Below, one piece after another: positions 50,696 through 63,867 of a DNA stretch of 64,000 bases. Source of the stretch: Polyangia bacterium (lineage in GTDB: Bacteria; Myxococcota_A; Polyangia; Nannocystales; Nannocystaceae); assembly GCA_030430565.1 (NCBI GenBank), contig JAUIKS010000016.1:62001-126000 (forward strand), read 5' to 3'. Within the stretch, counting starts at the first letter, position 1. Each line of letters begins with the position of its first letter. Under the pieces are notes generated by a model. That model was not told the origin of the DNA, searched no databases, and saw nothing but the letters and a program-made list of their open reading frames with translations. A program made the position numbers and the translations under genes.

Positions 50696-51160
50696 ATGCG
50701 AGTGATCGTGTTCGGAAACTCGGGCGCCGGGAAGTCAACGCTGGCTCGATCGCTCGCTGGTGACGGTCTGGCGCATCTCGATCTCGACACCCTGGCGTGG
50801 GAGCCCACCGACCCTCCGGTGCGGACGCCGCTGCGCCAGGCCGAGCTCGCCATCCGCGCGTTCACGGACGCGCGCGAGGCGTGGGTCATCGAGGGGTGCT
50901 ACGCGGATCTCGTGGCCCTGGCGATCGACCGCGCCACAAAGCTCGTCTTCCTCGACCCGCCCGTAGAGACCTGTCAGGCGCGCGCGCGCGCGCGGCCGTG
51001 GGAGCCGCACAAGTACCCGAGCAAGGCGGCCCAGGACGCGAAGCTCTCGATGCTGCTCGAGTGGATCGCCGCGTACCCGGAGCGCGACGGCCCCCTCGGT
51101 CGGGCCGCCCACGTCGCGCTGTTCGAAGCCTTCGACGGCGAGAAAGAGCGCCGCGCGTGA
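50696..51160 (+). CDS. Small P-loop kinase, adenylate/shikimate-kinase-like
   Basis: A 154-residue nucleotide-binding protein. Walker A is GNSGAGKST (residues 7-15), followed by LARSLA, then HLDLDTLAWEP where kinases of this type place the substrate-binding acidic residues, WVIEGCYADL, and KLVFLDPPVETC as the usual beta-strand before the lid. This is the layout of the AAA_18/AAA_17 group that includes FlaR-type topology-modulation proteins and small-molecule kinases. A phosphoryl acceptor cannot be named. ATG start with GGAG upstream (gttGAGGAGcgcac). It follows the AAA-like gene on the same strand and may be co-transcribed with it. Confidence 0.8.
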   Translation: MRVIVFGNSGAGKSTLARSLAGDGLAHLDLDTLAWEPTDPPVRTPLRQAELAIRAFTDAREAWVIEGCYADLVALAIDRATKLVFLDPPVETCQARARARPWEPHKYPSKAAQDAKLSMLLEWIAAYPERDGPLGRAAHVALFEAFDGEKERRA

Positions 51161-51199
51161 GCGCGCTCGAGAACGAGTGGATATGTCGAAGGGGTCAGG

Positions 51200-52867
51200 T
51201 TATCCCGCGCGGCCGGTCCAGACGTCGATCTCCGCCTTGATCTGCTCGAACACGATGTCGTCGAGGTTGTTGCTCTTGACCGGCCCGCCGACGCCGTGCT
51301 TCGCCGCGCTCGCTTTAATGTCGCCGCCGTACTCGATGAAGATGAACTTGCCGCGGGTCAGCTGCGCGACCTGACGAAAGCTCGGGCTGCCCTTGGGCTC
51401 GAGGCCGGACGCGGCGATCGAGTGGATCTTGATGCCGCGGGCGACCGCGCCCACGGCGGAGTCGACGTAGCGGACGTCGCCTTGGTAGTCCATGTGCGGC
51501 GGCGCGTCGCCGACCAGGAACACCAGCTTGGCCGTGCCCTTGGACCACTGCATGCGCGAGACCGCCTGGTCGAGGCCCTGGTTGACGGACTCCGGGTAGT
51601 CGCCGCCGCCGCTCGCTTGGATCTGCTGCAGCGCGCTGTCGAAGGCCTTGAGGTCGTCGGTGAAGGGGTGGACCTTGGTCACGTAGGCGTCGCCGAGGTC
51701 GCGGAACAAGACCGCGGCGTAGCGCAGGTCGGGGCGCTGCTGGAGGCCCTGCAGGCGCTTGCTGACGTTGAGCAGCGTCGCCTTGATCTGCGCGATCTCG
51801 TCGCCCATCGAGCCGGTCGTGTCGATCAAGAAGACGACCTCGAGGGTGAGCGGCGCGCCTTGGCCAGATCCGAGCGGCGCGCGGGTCGTGTCGAGCGTGA
51901 TGCTGACGCGCTCCTCGGCGGTGTTGAAGTCGACCCGCGAGCGCGTGCCGCCGTAGTCGACCTCGACGCGGTAGCTCGCGCTCGGGCGCTGGCTGTTCTC
52001 GGGGAAGCCGATCGCCGGGTAGAAGGGCGCGACGCCGTCGCCGTAGGTCGTCGCGCGCCAGCCCGCGCGGTCGCTCGCCGGATCGACGACGGCGATCCGC
52101 GCGCCCGGGAGGGGGTTGCCGTCGCGGTCCTTGACCACGATGAAGCGGCGCTGGCGGACGTCGACATCCTGGTAGACGTCGCGCAGGTCGGCGCGCTCGC
52201 GGGTCTTCTCGAGGTAGGTGAGGAAGGCCTTGAAGTCGGCGTTGTCATCGGTCGCGCCGGCCTTGAGCGGCGATGACTGGGCGACGCTCGGGCTGGGGCG
52301 CGGCCGCCCAGAGGGCGCCGAGCGGCGCGGCTTGGCGCGCTTCGCCGCGCCCGCTCCGCTGCCGTAGCCGGAGCCCTTACCGCCGCCAGCGCCGTGGCCG
52401 ATGGTGCCGATGCTGCCGAGCCCGATGCTGCCCTCGCCCGTGCCGCCGCCGCCGCGCCCCGTGCCGACGAGGCCGAGACCGCCGGAGTCCATGGGAGCTG
52501 CCTCTGCGGCCATAAGGCCGTCGAGGCCGCCCAGGCCCGAGCGGCCCTGACCGCGGCGGATGACCCACGCGCCCGCGCTCGAGGTCTCGATGGTGACGTT
52601 GTTGAGCTCGCCGCCGCCGCCGCCCGACGGCGCGTCGCCGTCGAGCGCCCACTGGTCGGCGGGCCCCGAGGACCCCGCGTCGGCGAGCTTCGGCGCGGGC
52701 GCGGGCGCGGGCGCGGGCGTCTCGGGCAGGGGCTGCGCCGCGGCGTTGGGGTCAGCCTTGGCCCGCGCGCGCGCGTCGGGATCGACGGCGTCGCAGGCGA
52801 GGAGCGCGAGGGCGGCGAGGGGCGTGAGGGCGAGTCGGCGGAGGAGGGACCGGGTTGTTCGTCTCAT
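51200..52867 (-). CDS. VWA-domain lipoprotein with Gly-rich region
   Basis: A 555-residue lipoprotein (lipobox LALLAC). After a Pro/Ala linker comes a Gly-rich stretch of about 60 residues (GGGTGEGSIGLGSIGTIGHG), of a kind seen in myxobacterial AgmX/TonB-like and related envelope proteins. Then a helical segment, a carboxypeptidase-regulatory-like beta domain (FIVVKDRDGNPLPGARIAV), and a von Willebrand factor A domain with metal-site motif LIDTTGSMGDE, FRDLGD, and VFLVGDAPPHMDY. VWA domains bind proteins through a metal ion. The ATG at 52867 is chosen, nine codons inside the longest frame, because it starts MRRTTRSLLRRLAL. Role unknown; surface adhesion or scaffold is likely. Confidence 0.82.
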   Translation of the reverse strand: MRRTTRSLLRRLALTPLAALALLACDAVDPDARARAKADPNAAAQPLPETPAPAPAPAPKLADAGSSGPADQWALDGDAPSGGGGGELNNVTIETSSAGAWVIRRGQGRSGLGGLDGLMAAEAAPMDSGGLGLVGTGRGGGGTGEGSIGLGSIGTIGHGAGGGKGSGYGSGAGAAKRAKPRRSAPSGRPRPSPSVAQSSPLKAGATDDNADFKAFLTYLEKTRERADLRDVYQDVDVRQRRFIVVKDRDGNPLPGARIAVVDPASDRAGWRATTYGDGVAPFYPAIGFPENSQRPSASYRVEVDYGGTRSRVDFNTAEERVSITLDTTRAPLGSGQGAPLTLEVVFLIDTTGSMGDEIAQIKATLLNVSKRLQGLQQRPDLRYAAVLFRDLGDAYVTKVHPFTDDLKAFDSALQQIQASGGGDYPESVNQGLDQAVSRMQWSKGTAKLVFLVGDAPPHMDYQGDVRYVDSAVGAVARGIKIHSIAASGLEPKGSPSFRQVAQLTRGKFIFIEYGGDIKASAAKHGVGGPVKSNNLDDIVFEQIKAEIDVWTGRAG

Positions 52868-53038
52868 CGGTGGCGCTGCCAGTCTGACGTGCACAAACGT
52901 CGCGTCGGCGTTTCGGATCTATGGCCGGGCCGATCCTACGCCGAGCCGCCGACCCTCGGTAGCGTGAAAAAACGGCCCCGCGGGCGGATTCGGTCACACG
53001 CCGCGCGCGCGTATGATCGCCGGCGGAGGAACACAAGC

Positions 53039-53830
53039 ATGGGACGAGACACTCGCAATTCCAGAGGACCGAAGGCCGGCGCGCGGAGGCTCGCGTCGTT
53101 GGTGAGCGGCGCGCTCGCGCTGAGCTTCGCGATCAGCTTCGCCGCGTGCGACAAAGACGACGACGAGACGACCGGGGACGAGACGACCGTCGCGAGCACC
53201 GGCGCCGAGTCCAGCAGCGGCGAGACCGCGAGCTCGGGCGCCGAGAGCACGGGCGGCGAGCTGCAGGTGTACCGCAACTGCGGCGACCCGGTGTGCGGGA
53301 CCTACGGCGGGCCGTTCGACGGCGTGCCGCTGTGCAGCGATCTCGGCGTCAGCGTCGGCGATCCCTGCGACGACGAGAGCTTCAGCTGCGATCCGGTCAG
53401 CGACTGCAACAACCTGCTGGTCTGCGCCGCGAGCGACCCGACCATGAGCGAGGGCGGCTGCCCGATCTCGCGACGCGAGCGCAAGCGCGACATCCACTAC
53501 CTCGACGACGCCGAGCTCGCGCGCGCGGCCGACGAGTTGATGAAGCTGCGCCTTGCGACATACCGATACCGTGGCGCGGAGGACCGCGAGCGCGCCCACC
53601 TTGGGGTGATCCTCGAGGACGGCGCGGAGCGGGCGACGCACGGGCTGTGGGCCGACGAGGCGCACGACCGGGTCGACCTCTACGGCTACGCGAGCCTGGC
53701 GATAGCGACGGCGCAGCTGCAGGCGCGCGAGCTCGAGACGCTGCAGGGCGAGCTCGCGCTGATGCGCGCGCGCTTGTCCGAGCTCGAGGCGACGCGCTGC
53801 GAGCCGACGAAGGCGCCGAAGCGACGATAG
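53039..53830 (+). CDS. Lipoprotein ending in an S74-type intramolecular chaperone domain
   Basis: A 263-residue lipoprotein (lipobox FAAC, about Cys37) with a Thr/Ser/Glu linker, a Cys-rich middle (NCGDPVCGTYGGPFDGVPLCSD, DPCDDESFSCDPVSDC; about ten Cys), and, from about 142, a peptidase S74 domain. That domain is the self-cleaving C-terminal chaperone of phage tailspikes and endosialidases. Here the dyad is present with the known spacing (Ser144 and Lys149 in ISRRERKRD), followed by LMKLRLATYRYRG, HLGVILEDG and a final coiled-coil (LQARELETLQGELALMRARLSELEA). S74 domains trimerise, so the protein may be a trimeric surface fibre tip processed by self-cleavage. ATG start with GGAGGA eight bases upstream. 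Confidence 0.82.
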   Translation: MGRDTRNSRGPKAGARRLASLVSGALALSFAISFAACDKDDDETTGDETTVASTGAESSSGETASSGAESTGGELQVYRNCGDPVCGTYGGPFDGVPLCSDLGVSVGDPCDDESFSCDPVSDCNNLLVCAASDPTMSEGGCPISRRERKRDIHYLDDAELARAADELMKLRLATYRYRGAEDRERAHLGVILEDGAERATHGLWADEAHDRVDLYGYASLAIATAQLQARELETLQGELALMRARLSELEATRCEPTKAPKRR

Positions 53831-53861
53831 TCGGCGCGATCTCGGGCGCGTCGCCGAGCCG

Positions 53862-54101
53862 GTGCGCGCCCGCGCGTCGACTCGGGCCCGTTGTTCGTCA
53901 AGCTGCTCCCCTGTGCCCGGAGCGCGGATGATCCGGCGCGGCGAGCTCGGGCCCGAGCCGGTCGCGCCCGTCGCCTTGACGTTATTCGCCGCGCTGCACA
54001 GCCTGGCGGTCTTCGAGCGGCTCGGCGCCCACGGCGGGGCGTTCGATGAGGCGACGGTCCGCGCTATGGTAGGGGCCATGTGGCGAGGGGTGAGGCCATG
54101 A
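53862..54101 (+). pseudogene. Remnant of a TetR-type regulator (C-terminal end only)
   Basis: The last 57 codons (from ATG 53928: IRRGELGPEPV, ALTLFAALHSLAVFERLG, FDEATVRAMVGAMWRGVRP) look like the end of a TetR-family ligand-binding domain, where an RGEL turn is followed by a Leu/Ala helix and a final WRGLxP. No helix-turn-helix part exists upstream in any frame: the region between 53831 and 53928 encodes nothing family-like. The stop overlaps the start of the EamA transporter gene as ATGA, the kind of coupling expected of a former regulator-transporter operon. It may still be translated from 53928 but cannot bind DNA. Confidence 0.55.
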
Positions 54102-55135
54102 GCGCGCGCGTGACACCTGTCCTTTGGTGCTTAACCGCCGCGGCGCTGTTCGGAGCCTCGACTCCGGCCGCCAAGGCGTTGCTCGGGAGCGTAGGGCCGC
54201 TCGCGCTCGCCGGGCTGCTCTACCTCGGCGCGGCCCTCGCCACGCTGCCCTTCGCCCTCCACGGCGGCTCGCGCGAGCTGGCGACGCGTCGCTCGAGCGT
54301 CCTCATGCTCGCCGGCGCGGTGCTGTTCGGTGGCGTCGTCGGCCCCGCGCTGCTGCTGCTGGGCTTGACGCGAGCGCCCGCGGCCTCGGTCGCGCTGTGG
54401 CTGAACCTCGAGACAGTCGCGACGGCGGTCCTCGCGTGGGCGCTGTTTCGCGAGCACCTCGACGCGCGCACGTGGCTGGCCGTCGCGCTCGCCGTCGTCG
54501 CCGGCGTGATCCTGGCGTCGCCCTCGGGCTTCGTCCTGGCCGGGGCCGCGGGGCTGGTGGCGCTGGCGTGCGCGTGCTGGGGCCTCGACAACAACCTCAC
54601 CGCGCTCGTCGACGGGTTCACGCCGGCGCAAACGACCTGTGTGAAAGGACTTGTCGCGGGCCTCGTCAACCTCGGCCTCGCGCTCGCGCTCGAGCCGTTC
54701 ACGCCCTCGCTGGGCGTCGTGCTGGGCGCGCTCGCGGTAGGCGCGCTCGGCTACGGGGCGTCGATCGTCCTCTACATCAAGGGCGCGCAGCACATGGGCG
54801 CGACGCGCTCGCAGGTGCTGTTCTCGAGCGCGCCGTTCCTCGGCGGCTTGATCGCGTGGACGGCGCTGCGCGAGCCGATCCTGCCCGTCCAGTTGCTCGC
54901 GATCGCCGCGCTCGCGCCAGCCCTGTGGTTGCTTCTCACGGGCCGCCACGAGCATGAGCACGAGCACGCGGCCATGACCCACACGCATAGTCATCGGCAC
55001 GACGACCCGCATCACACGCACACGCACCCGGGCCTGCCGGCGTGGACGCGCCACACCCACGAGCACTCGCACGAGCCGCTGCTGCACACGCACTCGCACG
55101 TGCCGGACCTGCACCACCGTCACTCGCACGCTTGA
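54098..55135 (+). CDS. EamA/DMT-superfamily transporter with long His-rich C-terminal tail
   Basis: A 345-residue membrane protein with about ten hydrophobic segments in two EamA repeats (start LWCLTAAALFGASTPAAKALL; second half LVALACACWGLDNNLTALVDG, then SQVLFSSAPFLGGLIAWTAL). EamA proteins export or import metabolites. Its tail, about 65 residues after LLLTGRHEHEHEH, contains more than 25 His with Asp/Glu/Thr and no hydrophobic core, a probable metal-binding region. The tail and the position just upstream of a metal-efflux operon suggest a metal-related role, which is inference. The ATG at 54098 is preferred over GTG 54080 because GGGGTGAGG precedes it; it overlaps the TetR remnant stop. 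Confidence 0.85.
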   Translation: MSARVTPVLWCLTAAALFGASTPAAKALLGSVGPLALAGLLYLGAALATLPFALHGGSRELATRRSSVLMLAGAVLFGGVVGPALLLLGLTRAPAASVALWLNLETVATAVLAWALFREHLDARTWLAVALAVVAGVILASPSGFVLAGAAGLVALACACWGLDNNLTALVDGFTPAQTTCVKGLVAGLVNLGLALALEPFTPSLGVVLGALAVGALGYGASIVLYIKGAQHMGATRSQVLFSSAPFLGGLIAWTALREPILPVQLLAIAALAPALWLLLTGRHEHEHEHAAMTHTHSHRHDDPHHTHTHPGLPAWTRHTHEHSHEPLLHTHSHVPDLHHRHSHA

Positions 55136-55183
55136 GCTCAGGTCGGCGTACGGAGGGACGCGCGCGATTGGACACGGGGTAAT

Positions 55184-55200
55184 TCCGATTGACGGTCGGA
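55184..55200. promoter_or_regulatory. TCCGA-N7-TCGGA dyad over the promoter of the BlaI-like gene
   Basis: Inverted repeat TCCGA/TCGGA with a seven-base centre, 12 bases before the ATG at 55213. The centre contains TTGACG, a good -35-like hexamer. A matching dyad is at 56632-56650. Likely operator for autoregulation. Confidence 0.55.
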
Positions 55201-55212
55201 TTTCTCGCTAGT

Positions 55213-55626
55213 ATGAGTCTCCCGGTGGCCAAAGCACCCGCGAAGCTCCCACGACTCGGTGATCTCGAGCGCGCGGTCCTCGAGCACCTGTGGCGGGTCG
55301 ACGACGCCGACGTACATGAGACCCACGCGTCGGTCGGCGAGGCCCGCGGGATCACGTCCAACACCGTCGGCTCCGCGCTCGAGCGGCTGCACCGCAAGCG
55401 CCTGCTCGCCCGCCGCAAGGTGTCCCACGCCTACCGCTACCGCGCGCTGATCGGGCGCGAGGAGTTCCGCGCGCGCAAGGTCGTGGAGGCGGCCGGCGGG
55501 CTGCAGGCGCTCGGCAAGCGCGGCCTGCTCGCGGCCTTCGTCGACATCCTCGCCGACTCGGATGAGAACGCGCTCGACGAGCTCGAGCGCCTGGTCCGCG
55601 CGAAACGGCGAGGAGGCGAGGGGTGA
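55213..55626 (+). CDS. BlaI/MecI/CopY-family transcriptional repressor
   Basis: A 137-residue winged-helix repressor. Features are LGDLERAVLEHLWRVDDADVHE at the first helix, the recognition part ITSNTVGSALERLHRKRLL, the wing ARRKVSHAYRYRALI, and a C-terminal helical dimerisation region (LLAAFVDILADSDENALDELERLV). The family includes BlaI and MecI, which leave DNA after being cut by a membrane M56 peptidase. The next gene encodes exactly such a peptidase, overlapping as GTGA. Downstream genes make a metal pump, so the signal is probably metal rather than beta-lactam. ATG 55213 chosen because the longer frame start lies within the dyad/promoter. Confidence 0.9.
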   Translation: MSLPVAKAPAKLPRLGDLERAVLEHLWRVDDADVHETHASVGEARGITSNTVGSALERLHRKRLLARRKVSHAYRYRALIGREEFRARKVVEAAGGLQALGKRGLLAAFVDILADSDENALDELERLVRAKRRGGEG

Positions 55627-56585
55627 ACGCGTCGCTCATCATCCTCTGCCTCGCGTCGCTGGGGACGCTCGGCGTCGCCGCCTCGCTGGCGACACATCTC
55701 GCGCTCCCACGGCTGGATCGACTTGTCCGCCGGTTCGCGGCGCGCCACCGCGCGTGCGTGTGGTTGAGCCTCGCGGCGATGCCCGCGGCGCTCGGCCTCC
55801 TCGCCCTGCTCGCGGCGCTGCTGCCCGCGTTTGGTCTGGGCGTCGATCACTGCCTCGGTCACGGCGTGGGACCGTCGCATCACCCACACCTGTGCCCGTC
55901 CCACAGCGCCGCGACGCCGGGTCCGATCCTCGTCCTCGTCGCCAGCGCGGTCGTCGTGCGCGCCGGGTGGGCGATCGTGGAGTTCATCCGTGACGCGCTG
56001 CTCACCCGCGCGACCGCGCGTCTGCTCGTGGAGGGCTCGGAGCGCCGCGGAGACGCGCGCGTCTTCGAGTCCGCCGAGCCCCAGGCCTTCGTGCTTGGGC
56101 TCATCGCCCCCAAGCTCTACCTCTCGCGCGGGCTGCTCGCGCTCGACGACGATGTCGTCGCGCCGGCGATCGCCCACGAGCGCGCGCACGTCCGCGCCCG
56201 CGACGGGCTGTGGCGCGGGCTGCTTTCGTTGATCTCGATGCTGCACCTGCCCGGCGTCGCGGCCCAGCTGCGCGCGCGCCTCGTCGCCGCCCAGGAGCTC
56301 GCGGCCGACGACGAAGCCGCGCGTGAGCTCGGCGATCCGGTGCGCGTCGCCGAGTCGCTGCTCGCGCTGGCGCGGCTGGCCGCGCCGCGCAGCTCGCCTG
56401 GCCTCTCGTTCATGCACGGCGATCTCGAGGCCCGCGTCCGCGCGTTGCTCGATCCTCGCGCGCGCGATGCCGCGTCGCCGATGCCCGCGCTCGCGCTGGC
56501 CTACGGCGCGCTGGTCGTGACGATCGGCGCGCTCCACGACCCGGTACACCACGCGCTCGAGACCATCCTCGGGGTGCTGAGCTAA
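55623..56585 (+). CDS. M56-family (BlaR1-like) membrane metallopeptidase with His/Cys-rich loop
   Basis: A 320-residue membrane protein that would cut the BlaI-like repressor on signal. It has four or so membrane segments (3-25, 45-72, 99-117 and a C-terminal one near 290), and a zinc peptidase core: HExxH as HERAH at 185-189 followed by VRARDGL, and the third-ligand region AAQELAADDEA. It lacks the penicillin-binding sensor domain of BlaR1. The loop between the second and third segments is instead rich in His and Cys (VDHCLGHGVG, SHHPHLCPSHS), suggesting direct metal sensing. GTG start overlaps the repressor stop; the pump gene starts 12 bases after its end. Confidence 0.85.
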   Translation: MNASLIILCLASLGTLGVAASLATHLALPRLDRLVRRFAARHRACVWLSLAAMPAALGLLALLAALLPAFGLGVDHCLGHGVGPSHHPHLCPSHSAATPGPILVLVASAVVVRAGWAIVEFIRDALLTRATARLLVEGSERRGDARVFESAEPQAFVLGLIAPKLYLSRGLLALDDDVVAPAIAHERAHVRARDGLWRGLLSLISMLHLPGVAAQLRARLVAAQELAADDEAARELGDPVRVAESLLALARLAAPRSSPGLSFMHGDLEARVRALLDPRARDAASPMPALALAYGALVVTIGALHDPVHHALETILGVLS

Positions 56586-56597
56586 GGAGCGCTGGCG

Positions 56598-57871
56598 GTG
56601 ACCGGGATCTCGAGACACGTAGTGAGAAAAACTCCGACCGCCGGTCGGAGGCGGGCGCTGATCCGCGCGCTCGCAGCGACCTGTCTTCTCGGACTTCTTC
56701 TAACAGCGACGCCGAGCCGCGCCGCGGAGGCGCTGACGGAGGACGAGGTCATCCGTCTGGCGCGCGCCCGCGCGCCCGCCAGCGCGGTCGCGGGCGCGAG
56801 CGCGAGTCTGGCGGACGCGCAGGCGCGGACCGCCGGGCGACTGCCCAACCCGGGCGTCTCGTGGGAGCGCGAGGCGGTCCTCGGCGGCCCGCCGAACTCA
56901 CAGGACATCCTCGTTGCGACCGTGCCGATCTCGTTCGCTACCCCGCTGGCGACGCGCTCGCTGGCCGAGAGCGCGAGCGAGTCGACGAAGGTCAACACCT
57001 CCTTGATGCGCACGGACGCGTCCCTGGGCGCCGTGCTCGTGTTCTACGACGCGGTCGCGGCCGCGCGGCGCATCGAGATCCTCGAGCGGGCCCTCGCCAA
57101 CCTCGACGAGGCGGCGCGGGTGCTCGCGCGTCGCGAGGAGGCCGGCTCGGCGTCGGGCTACGAGAGCACGCGGCTCGTGATCGCCAGCGAGCTGACCCGG
57201 AGTCGGCTCGCCGAGACGCGCGGGGTGGAGCGCGCGGCTCGGGCCCGGCTCGCGTACCTGCTCAACCTCGACGAGCGCGGGCTCGTCGTCGACGCGAACC
57301 TGACGCTCGCCGCGGTCCCAGACAAGGCAGCCCTCACGCGCGCGGGCACGAGCACGCGCGAGGCCGTCACGCACGCGCGCGCGGCCGCGAAGGCGGCGGA
57401 CGAGGCCCGCGCCCGCGCCCGCTGGACGTGGCTGCCGACGCTGAACCTCAGCGGCGGTCCGAAGTTCGCTCGGATCCCCGAGCAGGCCTACGGCTACGCG
57501 CTCGGCGCGTCGCTGAGCCTGCCGGTGTTGAACAACGGGCAGCGGCTCCGCGCCCAGGCCCGGGCCCAGCGCGCGCTCGCGGTGACGCGCGCGGAGGCGC
57601 TGACGCGCACGATCACCGGCGAGATCGAGAGCCTGTACGCGACCTATGAGACCGCGCGCGTCGAGCTCGATCGCTTTGAGCGGGCGACCGCGAAGGACGT
57701 GGAGGCGCTGCTGACCGCGGCGCAGAGCGGGTATCGCGAGGGCGAGCGCACGATCGTCGAGCTGCTCGACGCGCAGCGAGCCCGGACCGCGGTGGCGGAG
57801 CGCCGGCTCGATCTCCTGCTCAACGCCAAGCGGGCCGAGCTGCGTGTGCGCGCGGCGGGAGGGATGCTGCG

Positions 57872-57875
<4 letters not shown>
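56598..57875 (+). CDS. Outer-membrane channel of a metal efflux system (CzcC-like)
   Basis: A 425-residue TolC-like channel of the CzcC group. The signal peptide is LIRALAATCLLGLLLTATPSRAAE; the two repeats of the family are seen in LADAQARTAGRLPNPGVSWE... and ARWTWLPTLNLSGGPKFARIPEQAYGYALGASLSLPVLNNGQ, with YREGERTIVELLDAQRA near the end. GTG 56598 is chosen because AAGGAG lies eight bases before it; a GTG at 56619 is possible. A TCCGA-N7-TCGGA dyad lies inside its first codons. Start of the three-gene pump set, with the adaptor gene overlapping by ATGA. Confidence 0.92.
56632..56650. promoter_or_regulatory. CTCCGA-N7-TCGGAG dyad at the start of the CzcC-like gene
   Basis: Six-base arms and a seven-base centre; the core TCCGA-N7-TCGGA and part of the centre (CGG before the right arm) match the site at 55184-55200. 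It lies about 35 bases inside the gene, so it may act as an internal operator or as a second operator looping to the first. Confidence 0.5.
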
Positions 57876-62610
<4,735 letters not shown>

Positions 62611-62693
62611 TCGAGGGCGCGGGCGCGAGTCGTGCCCGCCACGCCGGTGCGCTCCGTGCCCGTCGTCGTCTCGGTGACGGCAGCCACGGCGGT

Positions 62694-62948
62694 TCACGAC
62701 CGCGCGACACCGGGTTCGCGACGGGCTCGACGGCGCACGAGGACGCCGACCAAGAGGCTCCCCGTCAACAACCCGAGATAGGGCAGCAGCGCGTGTGTGA
62801 GCCACGCGAGGACGAGGGGGACGACGGCGGTGAAGATCCGCAGCGCCGCGCCGACGCGGCTCCAGGGTCGCGGCGTCGTCAGGACCCAGCCGCTCCCTGC
62901 GCCCCCGACGATCAAGACGACGAGCGTGATCTTCAGGAGCAGGGACAT
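62694..62948 (-). CDS. Small hydrophobic membrane protein
   Basis: An 84-residue protein with three likely membrane segments (LLKITLVVLIVGGAGSGWVL, LRIFTAVVPLVLAWLTHALL, YLGLLTGSLLVGVLV) and a basic tail (RRRARREPG). I do not recognise a family. ATG at 62948 is chosen because the hydrophobic part starts there and GAGCAGGG lies just upstream; the longer frame above overlaps the next gene's region on the other strand and is Arg/Ala-rich shadow sequence. Convergent with the metal pump gene. Function unknown. Confidence 0.6.
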   Translation of the reverse strand: MSLLLKITLVVLIVGGAGSGWVLTTPRPWSRVGAALRIFTAVVPLVLAWLTHALLPYLGLLTGSLLVGVLVRRRARREPGVARS

Positions 62949-63045
62949 CACCGCCAGTGTACTCGTGATCGCTCGCGTCCGCGCCGTAGCGTCCCGACAA
63001 GGCGCGAGCGCGCCACGCTTGAGGCCTGCTCGCCGGTCTGTCACG

Positions 63046-63867
63046 ATGGGCCTGTCCCCGATGCCATCACGGCGCGACTTCGTTCGGCTGGTGGCCGCGC
63101 TCCCGCTGGCCGCGGCCGCCGGCATGACTGCAGGACCACGTCGTGCTCACGCGTGCAGCTGCGTCCGGTACGGGCGCACGCGCGTGCTCCCGGAGCCAGG
63201 GCTGAGCGACGTACACCCGCGGACGGCCCTCGCGTTCGAGGTCACCGGCGTCGCCGGCCTCACAGCCGAAGCGCGCGGAGATGTCCGCTATTGGCTCGAG
63301 TCCGCGAGCGGCGCGCGCGTGGAGCTGCGACGGGAGCAGCTGGGGAACCTGATCTGGCTGACGCCCCGCGAGCCGCTCACGCCGAACACAGACTACGGCC
63401 TGCGAGCCGAGATCACCGCGAACGCGGACCTGTTTTGGCAGGCAGACGAGGACTGCCTGACCCGGTTTCGCACGGGTCCAAAGCGCCCCTTACCCGCGCT
63501 CGCCGAGCCACGGATCACGCGCGTTCGACGGCGTACGCCGCTCTTGAATTCCTCGTGGTGCGCGGGTCGTAGCTACGAGGCGGAGTTCCAATTCGCGCCG
63601 CACGCGATCGCGCCAGCGGACGCCGGCTGCTTTCGCTGGGAACTCTCGTACTGGGCTGGACGCGCGGCCGCTTGGACGCCGATCCAGGGCGCCCCCGTGC
63701 GCGAGAACCTGTACCGCGACGCACCGATGACGCCCACGGCTTCGATCACCGTCGGGCGACGACAGTGTCACGACCGACCCGTGTTCCCGCTGCACGCGCG
63801 TCGCGTCACGCTCTCGCTCGTGCGCGTCGACGGTGCACGTCGCTCGATCACGCGGCGCTTTCGTTGA
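63046..63867 (+). CDS. Exported protein with Tat-type signal and Ig-like domain
   Basis: A 273-residue protein. The N-terminus has a twin-arginine motif SRRDFVRL followed by LVAALPLAAAAG and a likely cut near AHA-CS, so it should be exported folded by the Tat path. The mature part is beta-rich: VHPRTALAFEVTGVAG..., WLTPREPLTPNTDYGLRAEI reads like a bacterial Ig-like (SbsA-type) domain, where LxPxTxY is typical. About six Cys are spread over the mature part (CSCVRYG, DCLTRF, WCAGR, GCFRWE, QCHDR). ATG 63046 is used; the ATG at 63061 would start MPSRRDF and is equally possible. No role can be named. 63868-64000 at the window's end shows no gene. Confidence 0.65.
   Translation: MGLSPMPSRRDFVRLVAALPLAAAAGMTAGPRRAHACSCVRYGRTRVLPEPGLSDVHPRTALAFEVTGVAGLTAEARGDVRYWLESASGARVELRREQLGNLIWLTPREPLTPNTDYGLRAEITANADLFWQADEDCLTRFRTGPKRPLPALAEPRITRVRRRTPLLNSSWCAGRSYEAEFQFAPHAIAPADAGCFRWELSYWAGRAAAWTPIQGAPVRENLYRDAPMTPTASITVGRRQCHDRPVFPLHARRVTLSLVRVDGARRSITRRFR

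Noticed and set aside
52936..53277. Minus-strand open frame of 113 codons upstream of the VWA gene
   Set aside because: Antisense to the 5' part of the S74 lipoprotein gene; no independent support.
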